Shown: positions 1 to 8,295, counted from the first letter of the stretch. The stretch: 25,268 bases of DNA from JAATFY01 sp049276515 (GCA_049276515.1 JBASWO010000082.1:1-25268); one strand, 5' to 3'. Notes: generated by a model not told the origin, from the letters alone. Program-made: numbers and translations.

Positions 1-959
1 CACCAAGTTTGATGGATGTGGCGACAGTTGAAGATATTCTCAAAAATATTCGCAAACATTGGTCGCTTGCCAATGATATAGAAATTACGCTTGAGGCTAA
101 TCCCACATCTGTTGAAGCTCAGAAATTTAAAGATTTTAGAGCTGCCGGTATCAATCGTTTATCGCTTGGCATTCAGTCCTTGCAGGATGAAGCCTTACAA
201 TTTCTTGGCCGCAAACATGACGCAAACCAAGCTAAAGACGCGATCGTTTTGGCAGCGGAACATTTTCCACGTTTTTCATTTGATCTGATTTATGCGCGGC
301 ACGCCCAAACGCCGAAAGCATGGGAAGAAGAATTGCGTGGCGCGCTCTCGCTCGCCAAAGCACATCTCTCGCTTTATCAATTGACCATTGAGCCCAACAC
401 ACAATTTTATACCTTAGCCAATCGCGGCGAGAAACTAACAGCTCCCGATGATCAAGCGGCTGCGATGTATGAAATGACGCAAGATATTTTATCCAGCGTT
501 GGTCTTCCCGCTTATGAAATCTCTAATCATGCAGCGCCCGGTGATGAAAGCCGGCACAATCTGACCTATTGGCATTACAATGATTACATTGGCATTGGTC
601 CTGGTGCGCATGGACGTTATCAGATCGATGGAAAAACATTCGCAACCGAAGATCATAAAGCACCTGATGTCTGGCTCAAGAAAGTGGCCGAACAGGGCCA
701 TGGATTACGTCTCTGTGATCATCTCAATTGTGAGACCACTCAACGCGAAGCTCTGATGATGGGATTACGTCTTACCAAAGGTATTGCTTATGATGATTGG
801 CAGAATAAGTTTGGCACACCGCTTTCTGATTTTCTTTCTGCTGAAAAAATCAAACATCTGAAAGGCGAAGGCTATCTCGCCAACACAAATACCGCCCTTC
901 AAGCGACAGGCACGGGTTTGCAACGCCTCAATGCTGTGCTCAATTATTTGATGAATTAA
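1..959 (+). CDS. hemW: Radical SAM heme chaperone HemW, 5' end outside the window
   Basis: HemW-family radical SAM protein, related to oxygen-independent coproporphyrinogen oxidases and thought to insert haem into target proteins. The frame is open from the first bases and reads PSLM, matching the GGTPSLM segment just after the family's N-terminal CxxxCxxC cluster. The cluster itself therefore lies upstream of the window, and the TTG at 9 is not the real start. Visible family signatures are the NRLSLGIQSL block, FDLIYA, LSLYQLTIEPNT, YEISNHA and IGIGPGAHGR. The C-terminus (LQRLNAVLNYLM) has normal length. Its TAA at 957-959 overlaps the TAA of the convergent pentapeptide gene by 4 nt. HemW next to the PBP-activator/rsmI/gshB group is a common alphaproteobacterial arrangement. 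Confidence 0.95.
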   Translation, partial: PSLMDVATVEDILKNIRKHWSLANDIEITLEANPTSVEAQKFKDFRAAGINRLSLGIQSLQDEALQFLGRKHDANQAKDAIVLAAEHFPRFSFDLIYARHAQTPKAWEEELRGALSLAKAHLSLYQLTIEPNTQFYTLANRGEKLTAPDDQAAAMYEMTQDILSSVGLPAYEISNHAAPGDESRHNLTYWHYNDYIGIGPGAHGRYQIDGKTFATEDHKAPDVWLKKVAEQGHGLRLCDHLNCETTQREALMMGLRLTKGIAYDDWQNKFGTPLSDFLSAEKIKHLKGEGYLANTNTALQATGTGLQRLNAVLNYLMN

Positions 960-1942
960 ACGGGTGATGGAGCCATTGGCGTTGCATGAGGGATCATGCC
1001 AGCCCAAGGTTTGTTGAAAGCGGCTGAAGGACGTTGGGGTGCTGCAGCTGCTGGTGTTGCCTCCAAAGCCGACATAATAATGCTTTGGCTATTGCTCACC
1101 TGAGGCTGACTTTGTGCGACTTCTGTTCCACTTACGCTTGAATTTACAAATGTTGCACCAGCCAATTTTGCATCTTTTAAATTGCCGCTCAGGCTAACTT
1201 CATTAAATGTACCGTTTAACGTTGCGCCCTGCAATTGCGCATCTTGCAAATTCAAACCCGTGTGAATTCCACCCAAGATATTCAAGCCTGCACCTTGAAC
1301 ACCCGACATATTGGCTTCAACCAAACTGCAATTATCCAAAGTTGTATTTGCCATTCTGGCGCCAGCCAAACTAGCCTTATTAAAGCTTGCACCAACAATA
1401 GCTGTGTTATCAAAATTGGCTTGATCTAAACGAGCATTGTTGAAATTAGCACCGCCCAACTGAGCGCCACCGAAATTAGCGCCCTGCATATTAGCGCCTT
1501 CACATTTTGCGTTTGAGAGATTTGCGTTAGCCAAACTAGCGCCCGCCAAATTGGCATGACGTAAGTCAGCGCCATTTAAATTAAGACCGTCTAAATTTGC
1601 ACGATCCAAATTCAATTTACTGAAGGGCAGTTTTTCGGCACCAGGCATGCCGCGTAAATCAACGCCGCTCAAATCCAAATGGCGCAGTGTCTTCAGCTCC
1701 CAAGGTTTTGTATTGGCTGTATCAACCAAAACTTTGGCTTGAGCTTGCTTACTACCTGCATTGATCAAACGTGATGTCAGGCTCTGCGGTTGTGTTGGTG
1801 CTGCTGACGTTGGAGCTGACTCTTCTCTACGACCACTCATTGCTGAAAGGCCGTTACGCAAACCACCACGCGCTGCATAAGCACGCGCTCTATAAGCTGC
1901 GAGCGCTTCTTCTGCGGTTTGTTTTTTGACGGCCTGTACCAT
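956..1942 (-). CDS. Pentapeptide-repeat protein
   Basis: 328-residue protein. Residues about 86-265 form a run of A(D/N)LxX-type pentapeptide repeats (for example ANLDGLNLNG and ANFGGAQLGG), which in known structures fold into a right-handed quadrilateral beta-helix. The repeats become irregular after about residue 215. No signal peptide or TM segment is visible. Residues 1-30 are an Ala/Arg/Lys-rich, probably helical segment, followed by a Ser/Ala/Pro/Gln-rich linker; the last 50 residues are also Pro/Ala-rich. The ATG at 1942 has an AAGGG ribosome site about 6 nt upstream. Function is unknown: such repeats occur in DNA-gyrase-protecting proteins and in many scaffold-like proteins, and nothing here decides between them. 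It ends tail to tail with hemW. Confidence 0.85.
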   Translation of the reverse strand: MVQAVKKQTAEEALAAYRARAYAARGGLRNGLSAMSGRREESAPTSAAPTQPQSLTSRLINAGSKQAQAKVLVDTANTKPWELKTLRHLDLSGVDLRGMPGAEKLPFSKLNLDRANLDGLNLNGADLRHANLAGASLANANLSNAKCEGANMQGANFGGAQLGGANFNNARLDQANFDNTAIVGASFNKASLAGARMANTTLDNCSLVEANMSGVQGAGLNILGGIHTGLNLQDAQLQGATLNGTFNEVSLSGNLKDAKLAGATFVNSSVSGTEVAQSQPQVSNSQSIIMSALEATPAAAAPQRPSAAFNKPWAGMIPHATPMAPSPV

Positions 1943-2018
1943 TTAAAACCCTTCGTTTTGGATGACCCCAATTTACGTGGGTAGGGTTAATGGGTTCTGA
2001 ATTTCCTTCTCTAACCCA

Positions 2019-2187
2019 TTGAAACTAAAAGACTATATTCAATTTGCCGAAAATTTTAGGCATCATGCTGATGTCCGGCAAGCGATGGAAAAAGCTGGGT
2101 TTTTTAGAAGAGATGCGCAGAAAGGCGAAGCCAGCCTCTGCAAATAATAAAATGCCCGATAAAAAAACTTCTAGAGAGCCGTTTTAA
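2019..2187 (+). other. Possible small ORFs in the gap between the lipoprotein and pentapeptide genes
   Basis: The 249-bp gap 1943-2191 has no clear gene but holds two overlapping short plus-strand frames. Frame A runs from a TTG at 2019 to TAA at 2147. It encodes 42 residues with normal-looking amphipathic composition (FAENFRHHADVRQAMEKAGF in its middle) but has no ribosome site. Frame B runs from ATG 2071 to TAA 2187 and encodes 38 Lys/Arg-rich residues, with a weak AGG about 10 nt upstream. At most one is likely coding, and frame A could be a gene remnant. The same stretch read on the minus strand (2141 to 2117) can form a 10-bp hairpin with a 2-nt bulge, downstream of the lipoprotein gene. 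I recognise neither peptide. Confidence 0.2.
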
Positions 2188-2191
2188 AAGA

Positions 2192-3493
2192 TCAATTCGC
2201 GGCAAAAGTCGTCGGCGCAGGATCGATAACGCGCGCACCATCTGGTGTCACTTCAATCACAGCAAGACCACGTTCAACCAATCCTTGAGGCGTCAAACGA
2301 AAGATACCATCAAGTCCAGCAAATCCATTTGGATTGGTAAGCTCAGCAACATCAAATGAAGCGCCGCGCTTTGCAAGTACGGCAGCGAGAGCAGTTGCAT
2401 CATAAGCAAGTGTTGCTAAGCGCGGAGGCTCTTGACTGTAGGTTGAGTTATAGGTTCGCACAAAACTTTGCCGTGCTGATGGATCACTTGCTGCGTACCA
2501 GCCTGATGCCAAATAAGAAGATTGCTTACCAAGCCCTTCGACATCCCAGAGGCCTGTGCCAAGTAAACGAATTTTCTTACTATCAATACCATTGCCTGAT
2601 AGTTGACTGGCGACAGTCGTAAGATCGCTGCCGCCTTCTGGCAAAAAGAGAGCGTTAAAACGTTCGGCACGTGTTGCTAAAACTTTTATATGCGCAAGAC
2701 TATCGCGGCGCGCTGGATCAAATGTTTCGATGGTAACAATCGTGCCGCCATATTGAGTGACGGTTTTCTCAAAAACTTGCCGCACCAGAGATCCATAAGC
2801 CGTATTAGGAATGAGGGCTGCAAAGTGTTTAAGGCCATGTGTTGCTGCATAGCTAATGATGCGGGAAACTTGAGCGCCTGGTGCAAAACCCATAACAAAA
2901 ACACCAGGACCTGCGAGCGACGTATCAGTCGATAAGGTCAGCATATTGATATTGGCTTTTTGTGCTACAGCCCGAACAGCTGGAATGCTGGTGGCAAAAA
3001 GAGGGCCAATCAGAAGTTGGGCGCCGCTAGCGATGGCATCGCGTGCGGCAGCTTCGGCACCTTTTTCGCCTTCGCCTGTATCACGCGGCATAAGCTCAAA
3101 ATTATTACTGGCGGAATCAAAAACGGCTTGCTGGGCCGCATTGAGCATAGCCTGACCTAAATCGGCGTTTTTACCTGTGAGTGGCAAGAGAATGGCCACT
3201 TTTGCTTTAAGAGGTGCAGGCGGAACAAGCGCACCCTGTGGCAAGGGCGCTTTATCAACGGGCTCGCGAGGGGCAGCCTCAGGCGGTGTGAGTGGGCCCT
3301 TAATGTGTGAGATATCCGGTGATTGTGAAGCATCGATATTCGCAGTACTATCGCCAAACCAATTCGACGGGTTTATCCATTTATGTTTATTCGCAAAGGC
3401 TGATGACTGCGCGCAGCCCGTTACACTCAGGAGTATAACAAGCATACACCATGTCGAAATCAGTTTCCGCTTCTGAGACAAAAAAGAAATCAT
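2192..3493 (-). CDS. Penicillin-binding protein activator, LpoA/LppC-like lipoprotein
   Basis: 433-residue lipoprotein. The n-region is positive (KRK at 8-10), a hydrophobic core follows and the lipobox is V24-T25-G26-C27, so it should be acylated at Cys27 and envelope-anchored. A Pro-rich linker (about 65-95) leads to a type I periplasmic-binding-protein fold of the LppC/Peripla_BP_6 kind, starting at KVAILLPLTGKNADLGQAML. Family knowledge: E. coli LpoA activates PBP1A from the outer membrane; alphaproteobacterial members lack LpoA's N-terminal TPR domain, and this one does too. The start at 3493 is favoured because the next Met (17) would remove the positive n-region. It therefore overlaps the divergent rsmI start by 43 nt. 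No strong ribosome site is visible. Confidence 0.88.
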   Translation of the reverse strand: MISFLSQKRKLISTWCMLVILLSVTGCAQSSAFANKHKWINPSNWFGDSTANIDASQSPDISHIKGPLTPPEAAPREPVDKAPLPQGALVPPAPLKAKVAILLPLTGKNADLGQAMLNAAQQAVFDSASNNFELMPRDTGEGEKGAEAAARDAIASGAQLLIGPLFATSIPAVRAVAQKANINMLTLSTDTSLAGPGVFVMGFAPGAQVSRIISYAATHGLKHFAALIPNTAYGSLVRQVFEKTVTQYGGTIVTIETFDPARRDSLAHIKVLATRAERFNALFLPEGGSDLTTVASQLSGNGIDSKKIRLLGTGLWDVEGLGKQSSYLASGWYAASDPSARQSFVRTYNSTYSQEPPRLATLAYDATALAAVLAKRGASFDVAELTNPNGFAGLDGIFRLTPQGLVERGLAVIEVTPDGARVIDPAPTTFAAN

Positions 3494-4395
3494 CGCTGGA
3501 TTACCCGCTGCTGGCCAAGAAACTGATCGAGGCTAGCGGGGATGCGGGCATAAGTAAATTGCCTGCCGGCCTTTATATTGTAGCTACGCCCATCGGCCAT
3601 TTGGGCGATATTACAATGCGTGGACTTATCACCCTTTTAAGTGCCGACCTTATCGCCTGCGAAGATACGCGCACCAGCGGCGCTATGCTCTCAAAATTCG
3701 GTATTAAACAAAAGCTTATTTCCTATCACGACCATAATGCTGATGGCCGCCGCCCTGAACTTTTGGCTCATTTAAATGAGGGTAAGGCTGTTGCCCTCAT
3801 CAGCGATGCGGGTATGCCCCTCATTGCTGATCCTGGCTACAAGCTGGTGCATGCTTGCCGGGAAGAGGGGATTGATGTTTTTGTGATTCCGGGACCTAGC
3901 GCTGCCATTACCGCCCTCGCAGGATCGGGTTTGCCAACAGATCATTTTTATTTTGCTGGTTTCTTGCCATCCAAAAGCACGGGACGCAAAAAAGCACTCG
4001 CCGGTCTTTCGGTGGTGCCCGCGACTTTAGTTTTTTATGAAGCGCCCCAGCGTTTGAAAGAAACCTTGCGCGACATGGCTGAAATTCTAGGCCCCGTACG
4101 TAAAGCTGCTATTGCTCGGGAACTCACAAAATTATTTGAAGAAACCAAATGCGGGAAGTTAGGCGAGCTTTCGGAATTTTATCTTGATCATGATGTGAAG
4201 GGTGAAATTGTTATTGTGGTTGAGCCGCCAGCTGAAGCTGTGGCTACCGAGCAAGATCTAGATGATGTTTTACGAACCTATTTACGTAGCATGAGTGTAC
4301 GTGATGCATCAGCAGCGGCTTGTGCTGTAACGGGCATTAGCAAAAGTGAGGTTTATGCGCGGGCGCTCTGGTTGGCTGGAAAAAACAGTGGTTAA
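3451..4395 (+). CDS. rsmI: 16S rRNA (cytidine1402-2'-O)-methyltransferase
   Basis: 314-residue RsmI, the SAM-dependent enzyme that 2'-O-methylates C1402 in the decoding centre of 16S rRNA. The tetrapyrrole-methylase fold is clear: VATPIGHLGDIT (44-55), ACEDTR (69-74), SDAGMPLIADPGY (118-130), PGPSA (147-151) and FAGFLP (168-173), with the family C-terminal helical domain after about residue 240. The first 36 residues are an N-terminal extension before LPAGLYIVATP. The ATG at 3451 has no well-placed ribosome site (AGGAG is about 17 nt upstream), so a later start such as the TTG at codon 37 is possible. It is divergent from, and overlaps, the LppC-like gene. The small endonuclease-like YraN gene that often follows rsmI is absent; gshB comes next. 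Confidence 0.96.
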   Translation: MSKSVSASETKKKSSLDYPLLAKKLIEASGDAGISKLPAGLYIVATPIGHLGDITMRGLITLLSADLIACEDTRTSGAMLSKFGIKQKLISYHDHNADGRRPELLAHLNEGKAVALISDAGMPLIADPGYKLVHACREEGIDVFVIPGPSAAITALAGSGLPTDHFYFAGFLPSKSTGRKKALAGLSVVPATLVFYEAPQRLKETLRDMAEILGPVRKAAIARELTKLFEETKCGKLGELSEFYLDHDVKGEIVIVVEPPAEAVATEQDLDDVLRTYLRSMSVRDASAAACAVTGISKSEVYARALWLAGKNSG

Positions 4396-4421
4396 GCGCT
4401 TCAAATAGCGCTCTTGATTTT
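4395..4421 (+). terminator. Weak hairpin after rsmI
   Basis: AGCGCT at 4395-4400 repeats at 4407-4412. The hexamer is self-complementary, giving a 6-bp stem with a 6-nt loop, followed by a loose T-rich stretch (cttgatttt). It lies right at the rsmI stop. The T-tract is poor, so it may only attenuate. Confidence 0.3.
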
Positions 4422-4496
4422 CAGGGCCCTCAAACCCATTTTTATATGCATAATTATTGAGACAGCCAATACACGCGAGGAAAGAGGTCCCATTCT

Positions 4497-5447
4497 ATGA
4501 AAGTCGCCTTACAGATGGATGCTCTTGAGCGTCTCAATTTGACTTATGACAGTACGCTTTATTTGGCTCAAGCCGCAGCTCAGCGCGGCTTTGAGCTTTT
4601 TCATTATGAGCCCACCCAACTCGCGATGAGTGTGGCGAATGGTAAGACGGTTATTACGGCGAGAGGCCACAGCCTAAAGTATAAGCCAGGAGAGAAAAAT
4701 CCTTGGGTTCTGGGTGAAGAACAAAAACGAGATCTACAAGATTTTGATATTGTTTTGATGCGCCAAGATCCTCCTTTTGATCTTGGTTATATTACCGCCA
4801 CTCATATTTTGGAGCATCTCACCGGTAAAACGCGCGTTATTAATGATCCTGTTGGTGTACGCAATGCTCCAGAAAAATTACTCATCGCTCTTTTTCCTGA
4901 GCTCATGCCGCCAACTCTTATAACGCGCGATCGTCTTGCGATTGAAGATTTTCGCAAAACCCACAAAGATATTATTATCAAACCACTTCATGGTCATGCC
5001 GGGCACGGCATTTTTCATCTCAAAGATGATGATGATAATTTGCCGGCTTTAGTTGAAACCATGGCAGCACTCAATAGCGAGCCTTGGATGATACAAAAAT
5101 ACTTACCCATCAATAAACTGGGCGATAAGCGGGCTGTACTTTTAGATGGTGAATTGGTTGGTCTCTTTAATCGTTTTCCACCTGAGGGTGATATGCGTGG
5201 CAATATGCGCGTTGGCGGACGTGCTGAGGCTGCAGAAGCAAACGCGCGCGATAAGGAGATTTGCGCTGCTATAGGCCCCGCTTTACGTGAGCGTGGTTTA
5301 TTTTTAAGCGGCGTCGATATCATCGGTGATTATCTCACAGAGATTAATGTTACGTCGCCCACAGGCTTAATCGTCGCCGATCAATTTGCCAAACGTACCG
5401 GCAAAGATACCATCGCCGAAAAATTTTGGCACAAACTTGTGGATTAA
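4497..5447 (+). CDS. gshB: Glutathione synthetase
   Basis: 316 residues, the normal length for proteobacterial GshB, the ATP-grasp enzyme joining gamma-glutamylcysteine and glycine to make glutathione in the cytoplasm. Signatures are MRQDPPFD (88-95), NDPVGVRNAPEKL (116-128), the glycine-rich ATP-grasp loop HGHAGHGIF (165-173), DKRAVLLDGE (210-219) and EINVTSPTG (282-290), which carries the metal-binding Glu/Asn region. The ATG at 4497 has GAGG about 9 nt upstream. It follows rsmI by 101 bp and may have its own promoter. Its TAA overlaps the TAA of the convergent membrane-protein gene by 4 nt. Confidence 0.96.
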   Translation: MKVALQMDALERLNLTYDSTLYLAQAAAQRGFELFHYEPTQLAMSVANGKTVITARGHSLKYKPGEKNPWVLGEEQKRDLQDFDIVLMRQDPPFDLGYITATHILEHLTGKTRVINDPVGVRNAPEKLLIALFPELMPPTLITRDRLAIEDFRKTHKDIIIKPLHGHAGHGIFHLKDDDDNLPALVETMAALNSEPWMIQKYLPINKLGDKRAVLLDGELVGLFNRFPPEGDMRGNMRVGGRAEAAEANARDKEICAAIGPALRERGLFLSGVDIIGDYLTEINVTSPTGLIVADQFAKRTGKDTIAEKFWHKLVD

Positions 5448-6025
5448 GATTTTAGGTGATGGCGACGCCATAAAATCATGCCAACCAGACATGAATTCGC
5501 CAGCAGCAAAAAGAGTGGGTAAAGCGTGCTGGTTGCTGAATAATCCTGCAAAGCAAAAAGCGCTACAATCCATTTACTTATATCAAGCACATAGGTCAGA
5601 TAATATTCTTCATGAGGCCGGATAAAAGATTTTCGGAAGGTGGGATAATAAGCGAGCGCATCAATCACTGTCGCCAGAATAACCACCGACAAAGGATCTT
5701 GCGTAAGATACCAAATGGGTATGGCCGCTAAGGCTCCTGAGAATGCAATCCAATCACTTCGGGTTATGCTTTTCTCACCTTTCTTCAAAGAAGACAGCGT
5801 AATGATAAAACACATAAGAGCTGATGCTCCCGTCACCCAGGCGCCTGCGCCCGCGCCTTTGCTCATTTGTGCAAAAAAGACCAAGGCCATCAGAATGCCC
5901 CAGATACCCCACGAAAAAATATGTGGCTTGGTACGATTTTTATAAATCGACCATAGATAGCTGCCATAGCCAACCATACTGACGCTGACAGAAATAACAC
6001 CGAGCGTATCCTTATCTAACATCAT
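5444..6025 (-). CDS. PQ-loop/SWEET-like 7-TM membrane protein (second of a tandem pair)
   Basis: I place the start at the ATG at 6025, giving 193 residues. The longer frame begins at a TTG inside the upstream gene, while the ATG overlaps that gene's TGA as ATGA and matches the paralogue's length. About seven hydrophobic segments are visible. TM1-2 (YKNRTKPHIFSWGIW) and TM5-6 (YYPTFRKSFIRPHEE) resemble each other, suggesting the 3+1+3 layout of SWEET/PQ-loop proteins, with PT in place of PQ in the second copy. The stretch KGAGAGAWVT between them is shared with the upstream gene. The substrate is unknown; PQ-loop assignment is inference from the internal repeat. It is the last gene of the operon starting at 8953 and converges on gshB. 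Confidence 0.8.
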   Translation of the reverse strand: MMLDKDTLGVISVSVSMVGYGSYLWSIYKNRTKPHIFSWGIWGILMALVFFAQMSKGAGAGAWVTGASALMCFIITLSSLKKGEKSITRSDWIAFSGALAAIPIWYLTQDPLSVVILATVIDALAYYPTFRKSFIRPHEEYYLTYVLDISKWIVALFALQDYSATSTLYPLFLLLANSCLVGMILWRRHHLKS

Positions 6026-6618
6026 GCTCGTTTGAGGCCATTTGCTTTTAATCGTTGCCAAACAATGATCGCCAAAATGGTTCCGTTAGCCACAAAGGCG
6101 TAGATGGGATAGGTCAATGTTACAGCTGAGAACGTCGTCATGGCTAATATACCAAAAACCCATTTGACAATATCAACCGTAAACATGATGGCGCTTTCTT
6201 CGTAAGGCTTGTAATAAGATTTACGCGCTGTGGGATAGCAAGCAAAGGCGTCGATGACGCAAGCAATAATTTCAACCCACAAAGGATCACGCGTCATATA
6301 CCAAACAGGAATAGTGGTCAGCGCACCAATCAAAGCAATCCAGTCACTTTTCGTTATGTTTTTCTCGCCATACAGATAGGCTTGGAAAGTTATGATGGTA
6401 GAAAAAAGAGCTGATGCAGCTGTTACCCATGCGCCAGCGCCGGCACCCTTACTTGCTTGTGCAAAAAAGACAATCCACAAGAGAATGGCCCAAACCGCCC
6501 AGGAGAAAAGATGCGGCTTAACATGGCCTCTATACGTAATGACCATATAATAAAGATAAGCCGCGGCGCTTATGACGACGGAAAAAATACCAATCCATAA
6601 GCGAAGCTCATCACTCAT
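6022..6618 (-). CDS. PQ-loop/SWEET-like 7-TM membrane protein (first of a tandem pair)
   Basis: 198-residue integral membrane protein, clearly paralogous to the next gene downstream. Shared segments include KPH(L/I)FSW, VFFAQ.SKGAGAGAWVT, GEK.IT.SDWIA, IP.WY.T.DPL, VIDA.A.YPT.RKS and D(I)(V/S)KW. About seven TM segments are predicted from hydrophobicity, with a Lys/Pro/His motif after TM1 and a YPTARKS motif after TM5. The start ATG (6618) overlaps the smr stop as ATGA, and its own stop overlaps the next start as ATGA, so the pair looks translationally coupled and probably stoichiometric. That would fit a heteromeric complex, but no function is known to me. Confidence 0.82.
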   Translation of the reverse strand: MSDELRLWIGIFSVVISAAAYLYYMVITYRGHVKPHLFSWAVWAILLWIVFFAQASKGAGAGAWVTAASALFSTIITFQAYLYGEKNITKSDWIALIGALTTIPVWYMTRDPLWVEIIACVIDAFACYPTARKSYYKPYEESAIMFTVDIVKWVFGILAMTTFSAVTLTYPIYAFVANGTILAIIVWQRLKANGLKRA

Positions 6619-7145
6619 TTTTGTTTCCGTAAAATCACGTAAAAAGCTCCATCGCCGCCATGTTTCTGTGCAGCAGGCCGCAAACCTAAAATATGTTTGG
6701 CTGTATCAAAAGTCTCGAGCCAATTCACAAGATTGGTACGAAGAGCGCCTTTGGCGTCACGGCCTTTGCCTGTGATAATTAGAAGATTGCGATGACCCGT
6801 CTTCACTTGTGCTGTGATAAAGCGCTGTAAAGCTGCATAGGCTTCATCTTGTGTTTTGCCGTGTAGATCTAAACGCGCTTCAATGGCAAAAACGCCCTGC
6901 TTCATTTGCCGTTCAGTGCGACGATCAAGGAGTTCATGAAAAGGTTTACCCTTTTTCATGGTAACAACGATTGGCGCACGTATTGTCTCTGCAGCAACTT
7001 TAAATATATGGCCAGGTTTTGCAGGTGCTTTTGTCGGTTTTGTCTTAGGATCGATTGATAGTTTTTTAAGTGCCCTGCGGCCCACTTGCTTTACGCCCTT
7101 GGCATAAGCGGCCCAAATCTTTTTATCATCTTCATTTTTCGACAT
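6615..7145 (-). CDS. Smr-domain protein
   Basis: 176 residues: a basic N-terminal tail (about 1-60) followed by a C-terminal Smr domain with LDLHG (92-96), ITGKG (124-128) and a final HGGDGAFYV segment (162-170). Stand-alone Smr domains, related to the MutS2 C-terminus, bind or nick nucleic acids; recent work on relatives links them to ribosome-collision mRNA cleavage. The role of the short proteobacterial form is not settled. The start lies 14 nt inside mltA and the stop overlaps the first PQ-loop-like gene by 4 nt, so it is an internal gene of a tightly coupled operon. Smr beside mltA is common in alphaproteobacteria. Confidence 0.92.
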   Translation of the reverse strand: MSKNEDDKKIWAAYAKGVKQVGRRALKKLSIDPKTKPTKAPAKPGHIFKVAAETIRAPIVVTMKKGKPFHELLDRRTERQMKQGVFAIEARLDLHGKTQDEAYAALQRFITAQVKTGHRNLLIITGKGRDAKGALRTNLVNWLETFDTAKHILGLRPAAQKHGGDGAFYVILRKQK

Positions 7146-8295
7146 CGATTATCACGCTCTTCGGCAACAGCAGATAATACTGTCCTTGGCTTTGCATGGA
7201 CCCAGCTTGTTTTTCTGCTGTCTCGCCATAACCCCAAAAGAAGTCGCCTCGGATAGCGCCTTTGATGGCGCCCCCTGTATCTTGAGCCACGACCATTTTT
7301 TGTAAAGGCGCTCCCTCACCATCTTTAATATTCAGCCAAAGGGGCGTTCCAAGCGCGACATGGGTGGGATCAACGGCCATGCTACGGTGTGGCGTTAAAG
7401 GAAGGCCCATGGCACCAATTGGGCCTTCGCCTTCTATAACGCGAAAGAAAATATAAGAAGAGTTGAGATTCATAATCTCTTGTTCACGCAAAGGATGTGC
7501 TTTAAGCCAAGCACGAATATCTTTCATTGTTATGGGGCGCTCTAGTAATTGCATATCCGCCATGGCTTTACCGATGGCCGTGTAGGCTCTTCCATTCGTG
7601 CCGTCATAACCGAGGCGCAGAACGTCGCCATGATCGAGGGTCACGCGCCCTGATCCCTGCACTTCAAGAAAAAAAGCATCTACGGGATCGCTGACATAAA
7701 CGAGTGGTTTTGCCCGTTCTTTGAGAGAGCCTTCGGCTATAGTTTTGCGTTCGTCATAGGGTTTTAATTTGCTTCCATCGACTTTTCCTACAATGCGCTG
7801 ACCTTTTAAATCTTTTTTAAATTCGCCAAGATCAACGTCGATAAGATCATTGGGGCGTGCATAAAGTGGCGTTTGATAGATGCCGGTCTGTTGGTAAGAC
7901 CCACGTAACTCAGCTTCATAATAACCCGTGAATAAGCCTTGATCGCCAGCCTGTGTCGATGCGGCGAACGGTCTGAACCAACGCTCAAAAAAGCTGCGAC
8001 TTTCTTGATCATTCTTAGGTGTTTCTGCGATCAGTTGCTGACAGGGCTGCACCCAATCTTGGGGCGTACCGCCGCTGCTTAATTTCTGATCGGGTGATTT
8101 TTTAAGCATCACGCCGCAAGAGCGCTGCAGAGCTGGCAGAACTTCCAGCAGCTTGTCAGCATTCCAGCCCGGTAAAGCCTCAAACGTTACAGGCGTGAGG
8201 ATCAGTTTCTCAACGGGCTTTTCTTTGGGCGTTTCTGTGCAAGCAGTAATAAGGCAAAGTGCGAGTGCAGTGAGCCAACGCACATTTTTACGCAT
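7132..8295 (-). CDS. mltA: Membrane-bound lytic transglycosylase A (MltA)
   Basis: 387-residue lipoprotein. Signal sequence with lipobox I16-T17-A18-C19, then the MltA domain (LFTGYYEAEL about 121-130, FFLEVQGSGR 208-217) and the C-terminal 3D domain with VAQDTGGAIKG (336-346) and GDFFWG (350-355). D339 matches the catalytic Asp of the family. It cleaves the MurNAc-GlcNAc bond of peptidoglycan, leaving 1,6-anhydro-MurNAc, and is expected at the outer membrane's periplasmic face. The start overlaps the end of the Tim44-like gene by 8 nt and the end overlaps smr by 14 nt. Confidence 0.96.
   Translation of the reverse strand: MRKNVRWLTALALCLITACTETPKEKPVEKLILTPVTFEALPGWNADKLLEVLPALQRSCGVMLKKSPDQKLSSGGTPQDWVQPCQQLIAETPKNDQESRSFFERWFRPFAASTQAGDQGLFTGYYEAELRGSYQQTGIYQTPLYARPNDLIDVDLGEFKKDLKGQRIVGKVDGSKLKPYDERKTIAEGSLKERAKPLVYVSDPVDAFFLEVQGSGRVTLDHGDVLRLGYDGTNGRAYTAIGKAMADMQLLERPITMKDIRAWLKAHPLREQEIMNLNSSYIFFRVIEGEGPIGAMGLPLTPHRSMAVDPTHVALGTPLWLNIKDGEGAPLQKMVVAQDTGGAIKGAIRGDFFWGYGETAEKQAGSMQSQGQYYLLLPKSVIIDVEK

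Noticed and set aside
1987..2022. AATGGGTT/AACCCATT inverted repeat as a terminator
   Set aside because: An 8-bp stem with a 16-nt loop and no T-tract on either strand; probably chance or a weak structure.
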